A stretch of DNA of 64,000 nucleotides from Roseiarcus sp963820795 (lineage in GTDB: Bacteria; Pseudomonadota; Alphaproteobacteria; Rhizobiales; Beijerinckiaceae): contig CAWGBJ010000020.1 of assembly GCA_963820795.1 (NCBI GenBank), positions 248,001 to 312,000 of the forward strand, given 5' to 3'. The position numbers were made by a program, and so were the translations under genes. Below the pieces are notes generated by a model. The model saw nothing but the letters and a program-made list of their open reading frames with translations. It ran no database searches and was not told the origin of the DNA. Positions 31,957 through 40,036 of the stretch are shown here, in pieces (positions within the stretch are counted from its first letter, which is position 1; every line of letters starts with the position of its first letter).

Positions 31957-34695
31957 TTGCCGTCCGTGACAATTGAGGAAGTCGGCCCGAACGACGCCAA
32001 TGCGTCCCTCAGCCTTGGGGAAACGGACCAATGGGTGTCGGGCAAGGCGTTGTCGGTCGCAATTTCAGCCGACGGGACGCGCGCCTATCTCGGCGGCCAC
32101 TCGGGCGTCTGGCGATCGGACGACGGCGGCGCGACCTGGACGCATTCGGAAAGGCCGCAGCCCGCGCCCGGGCAGGCGGTTTCGGGCGCGCTAACCTCGC
32201 CGAACGTCTACGACCTGGCGATCTCGCCGGCCAGCAACGACATTGTCTTTGCCGCGACCGGCGACGACGCGCGCTCGCCGGACCGGAGCGGGGTGTATCG
32301 CTCGACCGACGGCGCTCAGACATGGACCCTCGTCGCGCCGGCGCCGAAAACCGGCAACCTTTTCCTGATCAGCCAACTCGCCCAAGCGCCCGACGACGCG
32401 AAAGTCATCTACGCCGCCGCCGGCTCTTTCATATGGTTCAGCTCGACCGGCGGCGACCAGTGGAAGCAGATCACCCCGACGCCCTTCAACGCCAACGATC
32501 GCGTCTGGCACGTCGCGACCGGTCGGATCGCCGGGGCCGAACGCTGGGTCTATGCGGCGGGGACGCGGGTGTGGTTTTCGCGCGACGGCGGCGACACATG
32601 GAGCGAAGACCTGGTGGCGAAATCGAAGGGCCTGACGCTCGGCCCGACGAGGTTCGGCGGCTCCGACGGGGCGCGCTCGCTCGCCGTCAATCCGACCGAC
32701 CCGCACATCGTCTTTCTCACGCGAACCGACTTCTCGGTCTGGAACGGCAACTACATCGAGTTCCCGCTGACCCAGTTCTGGACGCAGCTCGCGCAGACGC
32801 CGGTCATTCCGAACGGGCCGACCGACAGCGGCGCCAATTTCATCGTTTCGCACGTGACGCCGGACAATCAGTTCTTCCTGATCTCGTCGGACCGCCGGAC
32901 CGTATGCATCGCCCCCAACCTGCCGTTCGGGACGAGCCAATGGACGCGCATCGAAGACGGCCACTGTCACGTCGATCCTCATTCGCTCGCGCTCACCCCG
33001 GATTTCTTCCCGGCGATCGCCTCCGGAAGCCCATCGAGCCGGGGCCGGGCGATTCTCGTCAATGACGGCGGCGCGGTGTTCACCACTGACGGCGGCCGCT
33101 CATGGTCGCACGGCAAGGGCTTGCGGACCCTGAACGCCGCTAATTTCGCCGTCGCTCCGAGGGGCGCAAACGCGCTGCCGACCCTGTTCTTCGGCGGCGG
33201 CGACAACTCGGGCTTCTCGTCGGACAACGGCGGCCAGAAATGGTCCACGCAGGACTACGACGGCGGCGACAACGACTGCTCCTTCGCCGATCCGATGCAG
33301 CCGACCCGGGCGATCGTCTTCGCCCCGCGACAGGAGGGTCCCAACCAGATCTTCCGCGAGATCTTTCTCTATATCAGCGGCGGGTCGGGACCGCCGAACC
33401 TCGCCTCTGGAACCGGCGACCGGCATCAGATACCGGGCCCCGTGAACCTGCCGCCGCCGACTCCGACTTCGAAGAAGGTCGCGGCGTGGAACGCGGTCAG
33501 CTCCTTCGTCAATTTCGGTTTCCGCCCCCTCGTGCTGACGATTGCCGGCCAGGAGGCGCCGATTCCCGGCGGCGACGTGATGATCGTCCGGTTCACCCCG
33601 AGCGGGTTCACCCCGGCCGCCGCTTTCCTCATGCGCACCTGGAAGCTCGCCGACATTTCGAGCGCCGACGACTGGGTCTCGACCGCGACAGCGGACGGAC
33701 CCGGCGTCAAGGCGTTCCAGGTCGGGCCCCAGCTGCCGGTGAGCAACTCGGGCGTCGTGCAAGCGTCGGGCGGCCATAGTTCGACCGTGTTCTATTTCAG
33801 CGACCCGGTTCATTTCGACTTCGACGAGGTGAACAACCCGGGCGGCATGCGGCTGTGGAAATGGACCGCCGGACTGCCGGCGTGGGAGCTCATCGTTCCT
33901 GCGCAGCCGCTTGCGCACCCGATCGGGGCCGGAGGCGTGGGCGGCGTCGGCGGCATCAACCGCGGGCCGCAGAACGCGCGCCAATTCTACGTCGACCCCT
34001 ACCGGCCGAACCTGATCTACGTGCTGGCCGACGACCACGTCTACCGCTCCGACGACGGCGGAGGCGGGTGGGTCGTCGACACCGCGCTCGAAGCCCAACT
34101 GACGCAGAGCGGCGCGTTTTCCCACGTCGTGTCGCAGGACGACAACCCTGCCGAGGCGCTCCTGCGCGACATGCAGTTCGATCCCCTCCGGCCCGGGACG
34201 AGATTCGCCGCCGGACCGGCCGGGATATTCGCGACCTTCGACGGAGAAACCTGGGCGCCGCTCGTCGTCTCCGAGGCGATCGGCCTGCGCCCGACCGGCA
34301 TCACCTACGACTTCCGCTCCTGTCCGCGGGCCCTTTACGTCTCGACCTTCAACAGCGGCATTCTGAGGCTGAGCCCGTTTCCGCCGGACTGGACCTTCCC
34401 GTTGAACAGCCTGCAGGCGACGACCGGGCTCATCACTCTTCTGCGCGTGCACGAACTCGGCGCCGGCTACGGACCCCCGGACGACTTTCTCGACGCGGAA
34501 GTGATCGTCTGGCTGGACACCGAGCCTGAGAAGGCCTTCGGCTTCCAGTTGCGCCAGGGGAGCAGCCTGCCGGACGCTCAGGGCGAGCTCGAGACCCTCC
34601 GCGACGCGTTCAACGCCAACCGGCGCGTCCGGCTGGAATTCATCCGAACGGGCTGCCGCACCGGCCAGATCGTCCGCGTCATCCAGCAACACTAG
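31957..34695 (+). CDS. Large BNR/VPS10-like beta-propeller protein with C-terminal RVHELG domain
   Basis: 912 residues from TTG 31957, chosen because AGGGA lies seven bases upstream; the frame is open to a GTG at 31921. Repeated blades with Asp-box-like motifs: VWRSDDGGATWTHS, VYRSTDGAQTWTLV, VWFSRDGGDTWSED, VFTTDGGRSWSHG, VYRSDDGGGGWVVD, characteristic of sialidase/BNR, sortilin and photosystem-assembly YCF48 propellers. No signal peptide, no sialidase active-site set seen. The last 90 residues form a separate domain (LLRVHELGAGYGPPDDFLD; AFGFQLRQGSS; LRDAFNANRRV) that is also encoded alone by the next gene. Probably a binding scaffold; enzymatic role not shown. Confidence 0.78.
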   Translation: MPSVTIEEVGPNDANASLSLGETDQWVSGKALSVAISADGTRAYLGGHSGVWRSDDGGATWTHSERPQPAPGQAVSGALTSPNVYDLAISPASNDIVFAATGDDARSPDRSGVYRSTDGAQTWTLVAPAPKTGNLFLISQLAQAPDDAKVIYAAAGSFIWFSSTGGDQWKQITPTPFNANDRVWHVATGRIAGAERWVYAAGTRVWFSRDGGDTWSEDLVAKSKGLTLGPTRFGGSDGARSLAVNPTDPHIVFLTRTDFSVWNGNYIEFPLTQFWTQLAQTPVIPNGPTDSGANFIVSHVTPDNQFFLISSDRRTVCIAPNLPFGTSQWTRIEDGHCHVDPHSLALTPDFFPAIASGSPSSRGRAILVNDGGAVFTTDGGRSWSHGKGLRTLNAANFAVAPRGANALPTLFFGGGDNSGFSSDNGGQKWSTQDYDGGDNDCSFADPMQPTRAIVFAPRQEGPNQIFREIFLYISGGSGPPNLASGTGDRHQIPGPVNLPPPTPTSKKVAAWNAVSSFVNFGFRPLVLTIAGQEAPIPGGDVMIVRFTPSGFTPAAAFLMRTWKLADISSADDWVSTATADGPGVKAFQVGPQLPVSNSGVVQASGGHSSTVFYFSDPVHFDFDEVNNPGGMRLWKWTAGLPAWELIVPAQPLAHPIGAGGVGGVGGINRGPQNARQFYVDPYRPNLIYVLADDHVYRSDDGGGGWVVDTALEAQLTQSGAFSHVVSQDDNPAEALLRDMQFDPLRPGTRFAAGPAGIFATFDGETWAPLVVSEAIGLRPTGITYDFRSCPRALYVSTFNSGILRLSPFPPDWTFPLNSLQATTGLITLLRVHELGAGYGPPDDFLDAEVIVWLDTEPEKAFGFQLRQGSSLPDAQGELETLRDAFNANRRVRLEFIRTGCRTGQIVRVIQQH

Positions 34696-34712
34696 GAAGA
34701 GGAGCGTTCGAC

Positions 34713-35045
34713 GTGCCTGCCAACAAGAGCGGAACACTCAGCCTGTTGCGCGTTCATGAGCTCGGCTCCGGCTACGGGCCGCCAACCGACTTCATCGACG
34801 TCGAGGTGGTGGCGCAATTCGAAGGGGACGCCGCCGACGCCTTCGGCTTTCAGTTGCGCACCGACTCGAACCAGCCGGTGCGCCAAGGGATGCTCGACCT
34901 CCTGCGCGACGCCTTCAACAACAACTGGATCGCCAACATCGATTTCAATACGCCGGCCGGGAAGCACAACGGCATCATCGTCCGAGTCTGGGTCACCAAG
35001 CCGCCCCGGGTGGTGGTGACGAGGCCTCCCGTCGAAACGCGCTGA
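34713..35045 (+). CDS. Stand-alone RVHELG-domain protein
   Basis: 110 residues from GTG 34713, with AGGAAGAGGAG upstream, 17 bases after the propeller gene. The sequence LLRVHELGSGYGPPTDFIDV, AFGFQLRTDSNQ, LLRDAFNNNWIANIDF and IIVRVWVTKPP aligns over about 85 residues with the C-terminal domain of the propeller protein. The last 12 residues are Pro/Arg/Val-rich. No signal peptide. Domain not recognised. Co-transcription and shared domain suggest that the two products assemble or bind the same partner, which is inference. Confidence 0.72.
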   Translation: MPANKSGTLSLLRVHELGSGYGPPTDFIDVEVVAQFEGDAADAFGFQLRTDSNQPVRQGMLDLLRDAFNNNWIANIDFNTPAGKHNGIIVRVWVTKPPRVVVTRPPVETR

Positions 35046-35261
35046 GCCGATCCCTTCCCCCTCTGGGCCCGCAAGCACATCTCAATTCAAGGCGGGGGCG
35101 GTATCCCGTGCGGTTCCGATGCGCCCCCGCCCTCTTGTGGGGGCGGGAGCGCGCGCCCGCTTGACGGTTTGTGGCTCGAACGACCTTGTAAATCCTGTGG
35201 GCTGTGAGCCGGCGGTTGCAGGCATCAACTCACTCAAGCGTCCGACCCGGGGAGGTGTTAT
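35046..35261 (+). promoter_or_regulatory. Intergenic region upstream of the carnitine-dehydrogenase-like gene
   Basis: 216 bases with GC-rich hairpin potential (CCCGCCC/GGGCGGG near 35125-35150), probably ending the propeller operon, then TTGACG at about 35161 and a possible TTGTAA 17-18 bases later as a weak promoter. GGGGAGG precedes the TTG start at 35262. Confidence 0.3.
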
Positions 35262-36221
35262 TTGACAAAGCCAATCGAGCGCGTCGCCGTCGTCGGCGCG
35301 GGCGTCATCGGATCGGGATGGGCGGCGCGCTTCCTCGGCGCGGGGCTCGACGTCGCGGCCTGGGATCCCTCGCCCGACGCCGCCGGCAAGGCGCGCGCGG
35401 CGATCGAGGCCGCGTGGCCCGCAATGAGCCGGCTGGGCATCGCGCCCGGCGCGACCCCTGCCCGACTGACTTTTTTCGCTTCGCTCGAGGACTGCGTCGC
35501 CGGCGCCGGCCTCGTTCAGGAAAACGCCCCCGAACGCGAGTCGCTGAAGCAGGACCTGCTCGCCCGGATCGACGCCGCCAATCCGGACGCCATCGTCGCC
35601 TCGTCGACCTCCGGGCTCCTGCCGACAATCCTCTCGGCGAAGATGCAGCGCCCCGAGCGCATGCTGGTCGGGCACCCGTTCAATCCCGTCTACCTTCTGC
35701 CCCTGGTCGAGCTCGTCGGCGGCGAGAAGACCGCCGCCGCGACCGTCGAGGCCGCAAGCGCGTTCTATAAATCCGTCGGCATGCGGCCCTTGCCGGTGCG
35801 CAAGGAGATCGTCGGATTTGTCGCCGACCGCCTGATGGAGGCGCTGTGGCGCGAAGCGCTGTGGCTGGTCAACGACGATATCGCCACGACCGAGGAGATC
35901 GACGCCGCCGTGGTGTACGGCTGCGGCCTGCGCTGGGCGCTGATGGGCACGTTCCTCACCTTCCATCTCGCCGGCGGCGAGGGCGGCATGCGCCACATGC
36001 TGCGCCAGTTCGGCCCGGCGCTGAAACTGCCCTGGACCCGGCTGGTCGCGCCGGAACTGACCGAGGAGCTGATCGACAAGGTGGCCGACGGCTGCGAGGC
36101 CCAGGCGGCGGGCCGGTCGATCCGGGACCTCGAGGCGCGGCGCGACGCGTTTCTTGTCGACCTCATCGGGCTCGTGCAAAAATACTGGCCTGAAGCGGAA
36201 GGCCGGCCGGGCCGGCTCTGA
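35262..36221 (+). CDS. L-carnitine dehydrogenase-like 3-hydroxyacyl dehydrogenase
   Basis: 319 residues from TTG 35262. Rossmann motif RVAVVGAGVIGSGWAARFLG, then VQENAPERESLKQDL, SSTSGLLPT (active-site Ser region), HPFNPVYLLPLVELV and the C-terminal GCGLRWALMGTFLTFHLAGG. SSTSG and the GPALKLPWTRL tail follow L-carnitine dehydrogenases (NAD+, L-carnitine to 3-dehydrocarnitine) more than fatty-acid-oxidation enzymes. A thioesterase gene follows after 21 bases. The matching cleavage enzyme (BKACE) is not here but at 914-1822 in the same window. No transporter for quaternary amines is adjacent. Confidence 0.85.
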   Translation: MTKPIERVAVVGAGVIGSGWAARFLGAGLDVAAWDPSPDAAGKARAAIEAAWPAMSRLGIAPGATPARLTFFASLEDCVAGAGLVQENAPERESLKQDLLARIDAANPDAIVASSTSGLLPTILSAKMQRPERMLVGHPFNPVYLLPLVELVGGEKTAAATVEAASAFYKSVGMRPLPVRKEIVGFVADRLMEALWREALWLVNDDIATTEEIDAAVVYGCGLRWALMGTFLTFHLAGGEGGMRHMLRQFGPALKLPWTRLVAPELTEELIDKVADGCEAQAAGRSIRDLEARRDAFLVDLIGLVQKYWPEAEGRPGRL

Positions 36222-36242
36222 ACAAATCAGCGAGGACGCCAA

Positions 36243-36731
36243 ATGCGCCATGGATCCGCGCTTCCGGTTCTGACGACGACGGTCGTGAGCGAGTGGGTCG
36301 ACTACAATGGCCACATGAACGACGCCGCCTACGCCATCGTCTTCAGCCGTTCGGTCGATGCGCTGATGGACCGCATCGGCCTCGACGCCAAGGCGCGCGA
36401 GCGGACGGGCCAGACGCTCTACACGATGCAGATGATGCTGCACTTTTTCAAGGAGGCGAAGGCGGGCGACGCGCTCGCCGTCTCCTGCCATCTGCTCGAA
36501 CACGACGACAAGCGCGTCCGCGTCTGGCTCGAAATGACATCGGCCGGCGGCGAGCCGCTTGCCGCCTCGGAGCAATTGCTCCTGTCGGTCGCGCGCGGCG
36601 AAAGCGCCCCGCGCGCCGCCCCGTGGAGCTTCGAGACGCTGGCCGCGCTCGAGGCGCTCGCTCGGGCGCAGAGCGGCATGCCGCATCCGCCGCAGGCGGG
36701 CGCCGGCGTGGCGCTGAAGCGGAAGGGGTGA
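36243..36731 (+). CDS. Hot-dog thioesterase paired with the carnitine dehydrogenase
   Basis: 162 residues. The core motif SEWVDYNGHMNDAAYAIVFS (catalytic Asp) and LYTMQMMLHFFKEAKAGDAL fit CdhB-type betainyl-CoA thioesterases. It sits 21 bases after the dehydrogenase gene, clearly one operon. Compared with the thioesterase at 354-917 it lacks the N-terminal extension and is only family-level similar, so the window encodes two separate thioesterases of this type. Cytosolic; would release betaine from betainyl-CoA if the pathway assignment holds. Confidence 0.8.
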   Translation: MRHGSALPVLTTTVVSEWVDYNGHMNDAAYAIVFSRSVDALMDRIGLDAKARERTGQTLYTMQMMLHFFKEAKAGDALAVSCHLLEHDDKRVRVWLEMTSAGGEPLAASEQLLLSVARGESAPRAAPWSFETLAALEALARAQSGMPHPPQAGAGVALKRKG

Positions 36732-36861
36732 TCCGCCAGTCCGCAGCGCCTCCCCCAAGTTCGCCCGTTCGGACGCACAATCTTCCAGCGGGACGAGAGC
36801 CCGAAGGCTGCAGTCCAGTCCGTCTTTACCCTTTTGCCGACGCGGCTGAGCCGCCGACATC

Positions 36862-36959
36862 AGCATCTGGCACAGGCCCGAAGGAGCGTCCTGCCCGGCC
36901 TTGAGCCGGGCATCCAGGAACCGATCCTTCGCGAGTGTCTCCGCAGGCACCCTTACTGA
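36862..36959. repeat. 98-bp direct repeat, copy 1
   Basis: Starts AGCATCTGGCACAG and ends CCCTTACTGA; about four mismatches to copy 2 at 38929-39026, in the same orientation. Contains a palindrome CCCGGC-CTTGA-GCCGGG of REP type. The motif CCGTCTTTACCCTTTTG occurs upstream of both copies. Confidence 0.9.
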
Positions 36960-37027
36960 CCGTCTCCCAGGAATTACGGTGACAGGGCGTTGTTTACCCA
37001 TTACCGCATATCGGCGAGGATTGGCGG

Positions 37028-37135
37028 ATGACACCCACCGCCCGCATCGTCGCGCCCGGCCCTGCCCCATCACGCGGCAATCACGGCGAGCGGATATTCT
37101 TCGGACCCGGAGATTGCGCGCTCTACAAGGATTGG
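37028..37135 (+). pseudogene. RAYT (REP-associated Y1 transposase) N-terminal remnant
   Basis: MTPTARIVAPGPAPSRGNHG followed by ERIFFGPGDCALYKDW matches the start of RAYT-type Y1 transposases (ARIVAPGLPHHVTQRGNRRE, then RVFFxDGDYxLYxDLL), with an internal deletion that removes part of the HHVTQR segment. Nothing of the HUH/Tyr catalytic core follows. The upstream bases resemble those before the third remnant at 38531. Confidence 0.7.
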
Positions 37136-37198
37136 TCTCCGCAGCCCGAACGAGGGTTGAAGCGGCGTCCATCTATTGGCGTGACCTTTGCTGAGCGT

Positions 37199-37236
37199 AC
37201 GGTGAGCAAGCGCCCGGCTAGGCGCTTGCTCACCGT
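37199..37236. repeat. Perfect 16-bp inverted repeat
   Basis: Arms ACGGTGAGCAAGCGCC and GGCGCTTGCTCACCGT with a 6-base loop CGGCTA, no mismatch. No T-run on either side, so not a standard terminator. It lies between a RAYT remnant and the small gene 37257-37433; a REP-type folding unit is possible. Confidence 0.85.
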
Positions 37237-37256
37237 CCTGTGTTCGACGGATTAGG

Positions 37257-37433
37257 TTACTCGTGACGAGAGGTCGGCGGTACGGCCGCCGGCTTCTCCA
37301 TTGGGTTTTTGATTCGCGATGGATGCACCATTTCATAGGTTTCCCGCGCGATCTTAGTGGCTTCTCCACCCAGATGCAGGATAAGAAGCACGCACCCGAT
37401 TAGTATAACCATGTGCCAAAGGATTGGTCCCAT
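37257..37433 (-). CDS. Small single-span membrane protein, AT-richer
   Basis: 58 residues from ATG 37433, preceded by AAGAAGG five bases upstream. Residues 3-22 (PILWHMVILIGCVLLILHLG) form one hydrophobic helix; the rest is polar (GEATKIARETYEMVHPSRIK, ending PTSRHE). No family recognised. Base composition is lower in G+C than housekeeping genes here, and it lies between transposase remnants, suggesting foreign origin. Confidence 0.5.
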   Translation of the reverse strand: MGPILWHMVILIGCVLLILHLGGEATKIARETYEMVHPSRIKNPMEKPAAVPPTSRHE

Positions 37434-37559
37434 TATGCCTTCTTTCTGTGCGGGTCGTCTATTCCGCGCACAACGGTCTCCTGCAACGCCCGTGCCAACC
37501 GATCCGGCCGCAGAGTTGAGGAAGGCGCGGCGGCTTGAGGCTGGGGCCAAATCGTTCCG

Positions 37560-37685
37560 TTTCCCTTCCCCCCTCGCAGCGCGGCAACCGGTGCGAACGC
37601 GTGTTCTTTGGCGACGACGACTATGCGGTCTATCGCGATCTCCTGACGAACCAGTGCCGCAAGCGTCACTGTAATGCCCGGCCTC
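37560..37685 (+). pseudogene. RAYT transposase fragment (second)
   Basis: RGNRCERVFFGDDDYAVYRD then LLTNQCRKRHCNAR corresponds to the segment after the HHVTQ motif of RAYT proteins (RGNRRERVFFxDGDYxLYxDL, LAEQCRKxxVxCWA). No start, no catalytic Tyr, no stop context. It is a different fragment copy from that at 37028. Confidence 0.68.
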
Positions 37686-37703
37686 TGGAGGGTTAGTTCG
37701 CAG

Positions 37704-37889
37704 CTACTTGAAGATTTGGTGCATCAGTTCGGTTATAAATCCCACCCCTTGCCCTGCCAGAAATTGAATCGCCGCCCCGACCTGTTCTTCGCCTGCTTTC
37801 ACAGCGGCGTTTTGAAGTGCCTCTCGGGTTTTGATCAACAATCCTTTCTCGACTATTGGTGCTTTTAAGACTTGGAGTGTAGTCTCCAA
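37704..37889 (-). CDS. Small hypothetical protein, AT-richer
   Basis: 61 residues from TTG 37889, ending GQGVGFITELMHQIFK. The frame is open upstream to about 37961 (KHAPDDQYLTDIERQQLIAI) without an ATG, and reads naturally as helical, so the true start is unsure or the 5' end is damaged. It follows the gene 37969-38406 on the same strand and may belong with it. No family recognised. Confidence 0.35.
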   Translation of the reverse strand: METTLQVLKAPIVEKGLLIKTREALQNAAVKAGEEQVGAAIQFLAGQGVGFITELMHQIFK

Positions 37890-37968
37890 TATCGCGATCA
37901 GTTGTTGCCTTTCTATGTCTGTGAGGTATTGATCATCGGGGGCGTGTTTGATCGCTTAATACCGAGAA

Positions 37969-38406
37969 CTATTTCATCGGAATCCTAGAAATGTCAGCTA
38001 TCTGTTGTTTCACATCAGGAGTTCGCGGCACGCTCCGCCACTCGACGGCCGGAAATAATAGCTTCGCGACGACCGGTATGACGAGCCGCTTCTCTTCATC
38101 TTTTGGTTGTTCAGAAGCTTGATCCATGCTCTTAAGGTACGAGCGTAGGCGCGCGGCCAATATTTGACTGTCTTTCAGAGTTATCGTTCCTGAGAATTTT
38201 TGCACTTTTCGAAGAAGTACGGGAGGCACATGCAGCACCCGGGGAAGGTCGTCGCCATACACTGATGAGCTAGTCATCAGAGCGCTGATGATGCTACCTA
38301 TCTGGGCTAGTTCGCCGGCATCAAAGGATTGACGCTTCTCCTGAGCCAAACTTTGGATCGTGTCTTCGACCTGCTCTAGCCATTCGTGGAGTTCTTCGAG
38401 GTCCAT
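37969..38406 (-). CDS. Hypothetical helical protein, AT-richer
   Basis: 145 residues from ATG 38406 (MDLEELHEWLEQVEDTIQSL, AGGTAAG upstream; a TTG at 38430 is possible). Predicted mostly helical; middle RVLHVPPVLLRKVQKFSGTI, end VEWRSVPRTPDVKQQIADIS. No signal peptide, no membrane segment. Around half G+C, unlike the window. Flanked by RAYT fragments and REP-like repeats. No family recognised; cytosolic accessory gene. Confidence 0.5.
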   Translation of the reverse strand: MDLEELHEWLEQVEDTIQSLAQEKRQSFDAGELAQIGSIISALMTSSSVYGDDLPRVLHVPPVLLRKVQKFSGTITLKDSQILAARLRSYLKSMDQASEQPKDEEKRLVIPVVAKLLFPAVEWRSVPRTPDVKQQIADISRIPMK

Positions 38407-38530
38407 GGCCGACTTACCTAATGCGAACAATTGCTATGCTAACGGCGTTGCCGTTTTCTACAAAACGAAGTTCCGGTAACACAAGTTCACCCTCATTTAC
38501 CAATTGCCGCATCTCTCCGAAGGTGGGCGG

Positions 38531-38772
38531 ATGACGCGCATCGCCCGCTTCGTGGCGCTCAAACCGCTCCGCGCATTGGTCGGGCGCGCAGCGGACTGGC
38601 CCTATTCGAGCGTGCGCGCTTTATTTGCCGGATCTGCCGGCCCGCAATGACGGCTTGCCGCCGTGCGGCCCCTGCTCTACCGGACGCCGAATTTCAGCGA
38701 CCTTCTCGACCTGAACCCCGACGAATCCGGCTTCGCCGCGCTGCGCCGAAACGAGTTGATCGGAATACGGTG
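38531..38772 (+). pseudogene. RAYT transposase remnant joining N- and C-terminal ends
   Basis: MTRIARFVAL is the RAYT start; it runs directly into ALVGRAADWPYSSVRALFAG, the conserved C-terminal block (ADWPWSSVRAHLxG), then an in-frame stop, then RLAAVRPLLYRTPNFSDLLD and ESGFAALRRNELIGIR, the family's tail. The catalytic HUH and Tyr region is deleted. Upstream bases match those before the remnant at 37028. Confidence 0.75.
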
Positions 38773-38928
38773 ACACGCCCGTCTTTACCCTTTTGGCTCG
38801 CCGCCCGCGACGTCGCCCTTGGGCTAGGGTCCCCGTTGGCCAAGCCGCATCGCCATCCATACCTTCGCGGGTACGCTCATTTGCCGCAACCCTGGATGCA
38901 CGGGTGAAGCCGTGCGGCGGCGGGATGC

Positions 38929-39026
38929 AGCATCTGGCACAGTCCTGAAGGAGCGTCCTGCCCGGCCTTGAGCCGGGCATCCAGGAACCGATCCTTGGCG
39001 AGTGTCTCCGCAGGCGCCCTTACTGA
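38929..39026. repeat. 98-bp direct repeat, copy 2
   Basis: Nearly identical to 36862-36959 (about four differences). Followed and preceded by another REP-like motif, CCCTGGATGCACGG, at about 38889 and 39088, the second with GCACGG-ATCAAGC-CCGTGC pairing. Confidence 0.9.
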
Positions 39027-39216
39027 ACCCTCCCCAGTCGCGCCAGCCGGTTCACGCCGTAGTCGCCTGGTGAACACACTCATCTGCCGCAACCCTGGAT
39101 GCACGGATCAAGCCCGTGCATGACGGAGACAGAAAGTCTTGCCAAAATCAGAAGATCGCTGTTATACTTCTGCTGGTCACAAAAGACGCCGCGCCGAGCG
39201 GCAAGCGAGGACGAGC

Positions 39217-39855
39217 ATGGATGAGGAGAGGCCGCGCCGGCGGCAGACGCGGTTGAGCCGGGCGGCGCGGACGAAGCGCATTCTGGAGCGGCTGCGCGAA
39301 GGTTGGGCCTATGATGAGGTCGCCGGCGAGGTGGGATTGAAAGAGCGGCGCGTCCGGCAGATCGTCACGCAATTCCTGAAGGAGCGCGAGGCGGTCTCCG
39401 GCGCCGCCCATGCCCACATGCAGCTCGACCGGCTCGGCCGGGCGATGCGGGTCGCCGGCGATGCGCTGGCCCGCGGCGACATCCGGGCGATCGCCCCGTT
39501 CATCCGGGTGATCGACCGGCTCGACCGCTATCAGATGCTGGCAGCTGAGACCGCGGCGCGGCCGAAGGCGGTCGTTGATGGGGCCGCCGACCAGTTGATC
39601 GTCGACTCGATTTTCGCCCGCGTGAGACGCACGGTTCTCGAGGAGATGAGGACGCAAGCGGCCGAAAGCGACGCGGCGGCCGCCGGCCCGCCCCCGGAGC
39701 CGGACGGCGATCCAGCCGCCATCGCGCCGCCCGTCGTCGCCAAGACGCAGGAGGCGCCGCCGGCGCTCGCGCCATCCGCGCCGCCCGCCCGGGCGACGCT
39801 GCTGCCGAACGGCGTCATGGCTGGCGCCGACTTTTTCTCTTACATTCGCCCGTAA
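39217..39855 (+). CDS. HTH-containing protein of unknown function
   Basis: 212 residues from ATG 39217 (GCGAGGACGAGC upstream). Basic N-terminus MDEERPRRRQTRLSRAARTK, then a helix-turn-helix-like segment ILERLREGWAYDEVAGEVGL with ERRVRQIVTQFLKER. A central helical region (AMRVAGDALARGDIRAIAPF) is followed by a Pro/Ala-rich tail ending ADFFSYIRP. This resembles regulators or terminase-small-subunit-like proteins in the way HTH precedes a helical part, but assignment is not safe. Placed just after the RAYT/REP region. Confidence 0.6.
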   Translation: MDEERPRRRQTRLSRAARTKRILERLREGWAYDEVAGEVGLKERRVRQIVTQFLKEREAVSGAAHAHMQLDRLGRAMRVAGDALARGDIRAIAPFIRVIDRLDRYQMLAAETAARPKAVVDGAADQLIVDSIFARVRRTVLEEMRTQAAESDAAAAGPPPEPDGDPAAIAPPVVAKTQEAPPALAPSAPPARATLLPNGVMAGADFFSYIRP

Positions 39856-40036
39856 GCCGTTGATAAGTCCGGATTCCGGGTAAGGAATTGCAATTTTCGG
39901 CAAGATTTTGCAGCGTTTGGCAAGCCTCGCGCACAGGATTTGCAGCATCCCGCAGGCTTTGTGAACGACGCGCGCTTTTTTGCGACTTTCAAAACCAGCG
40001 CCGGTAGGGGGCATCCCGAAGCCCCCGAGCCGGGTC
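39856..40036 (+). other. Intergenic region
   Basis: 181 AT-richer bases between the HTH protein and the regulator promoter. AATTGCAATTTTCGGCAAGA and GATTTGCAGCATCCCGCAGG hold repeated TTTGCAGC words (39907, 39937), but no defined element can be named. Confidence 0.35.

Noticed and set aside
31957..34695. Sialidase function for the propeller protein
   Set aside because: Asp-box motifs are present but no catalytic Arg triad or signal peptide could be identified.
35082..37172. A 696-codon minus-strand open frame across the carnitine-dehydrogenase region
   Set aside because: It is antisense to two well-supported genes and includes repeat DNA; the translated sequence has no recognisable domain.
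37199..37236. A rho-independent terminator
   Set aside because: No T-run on either strand after the stem.
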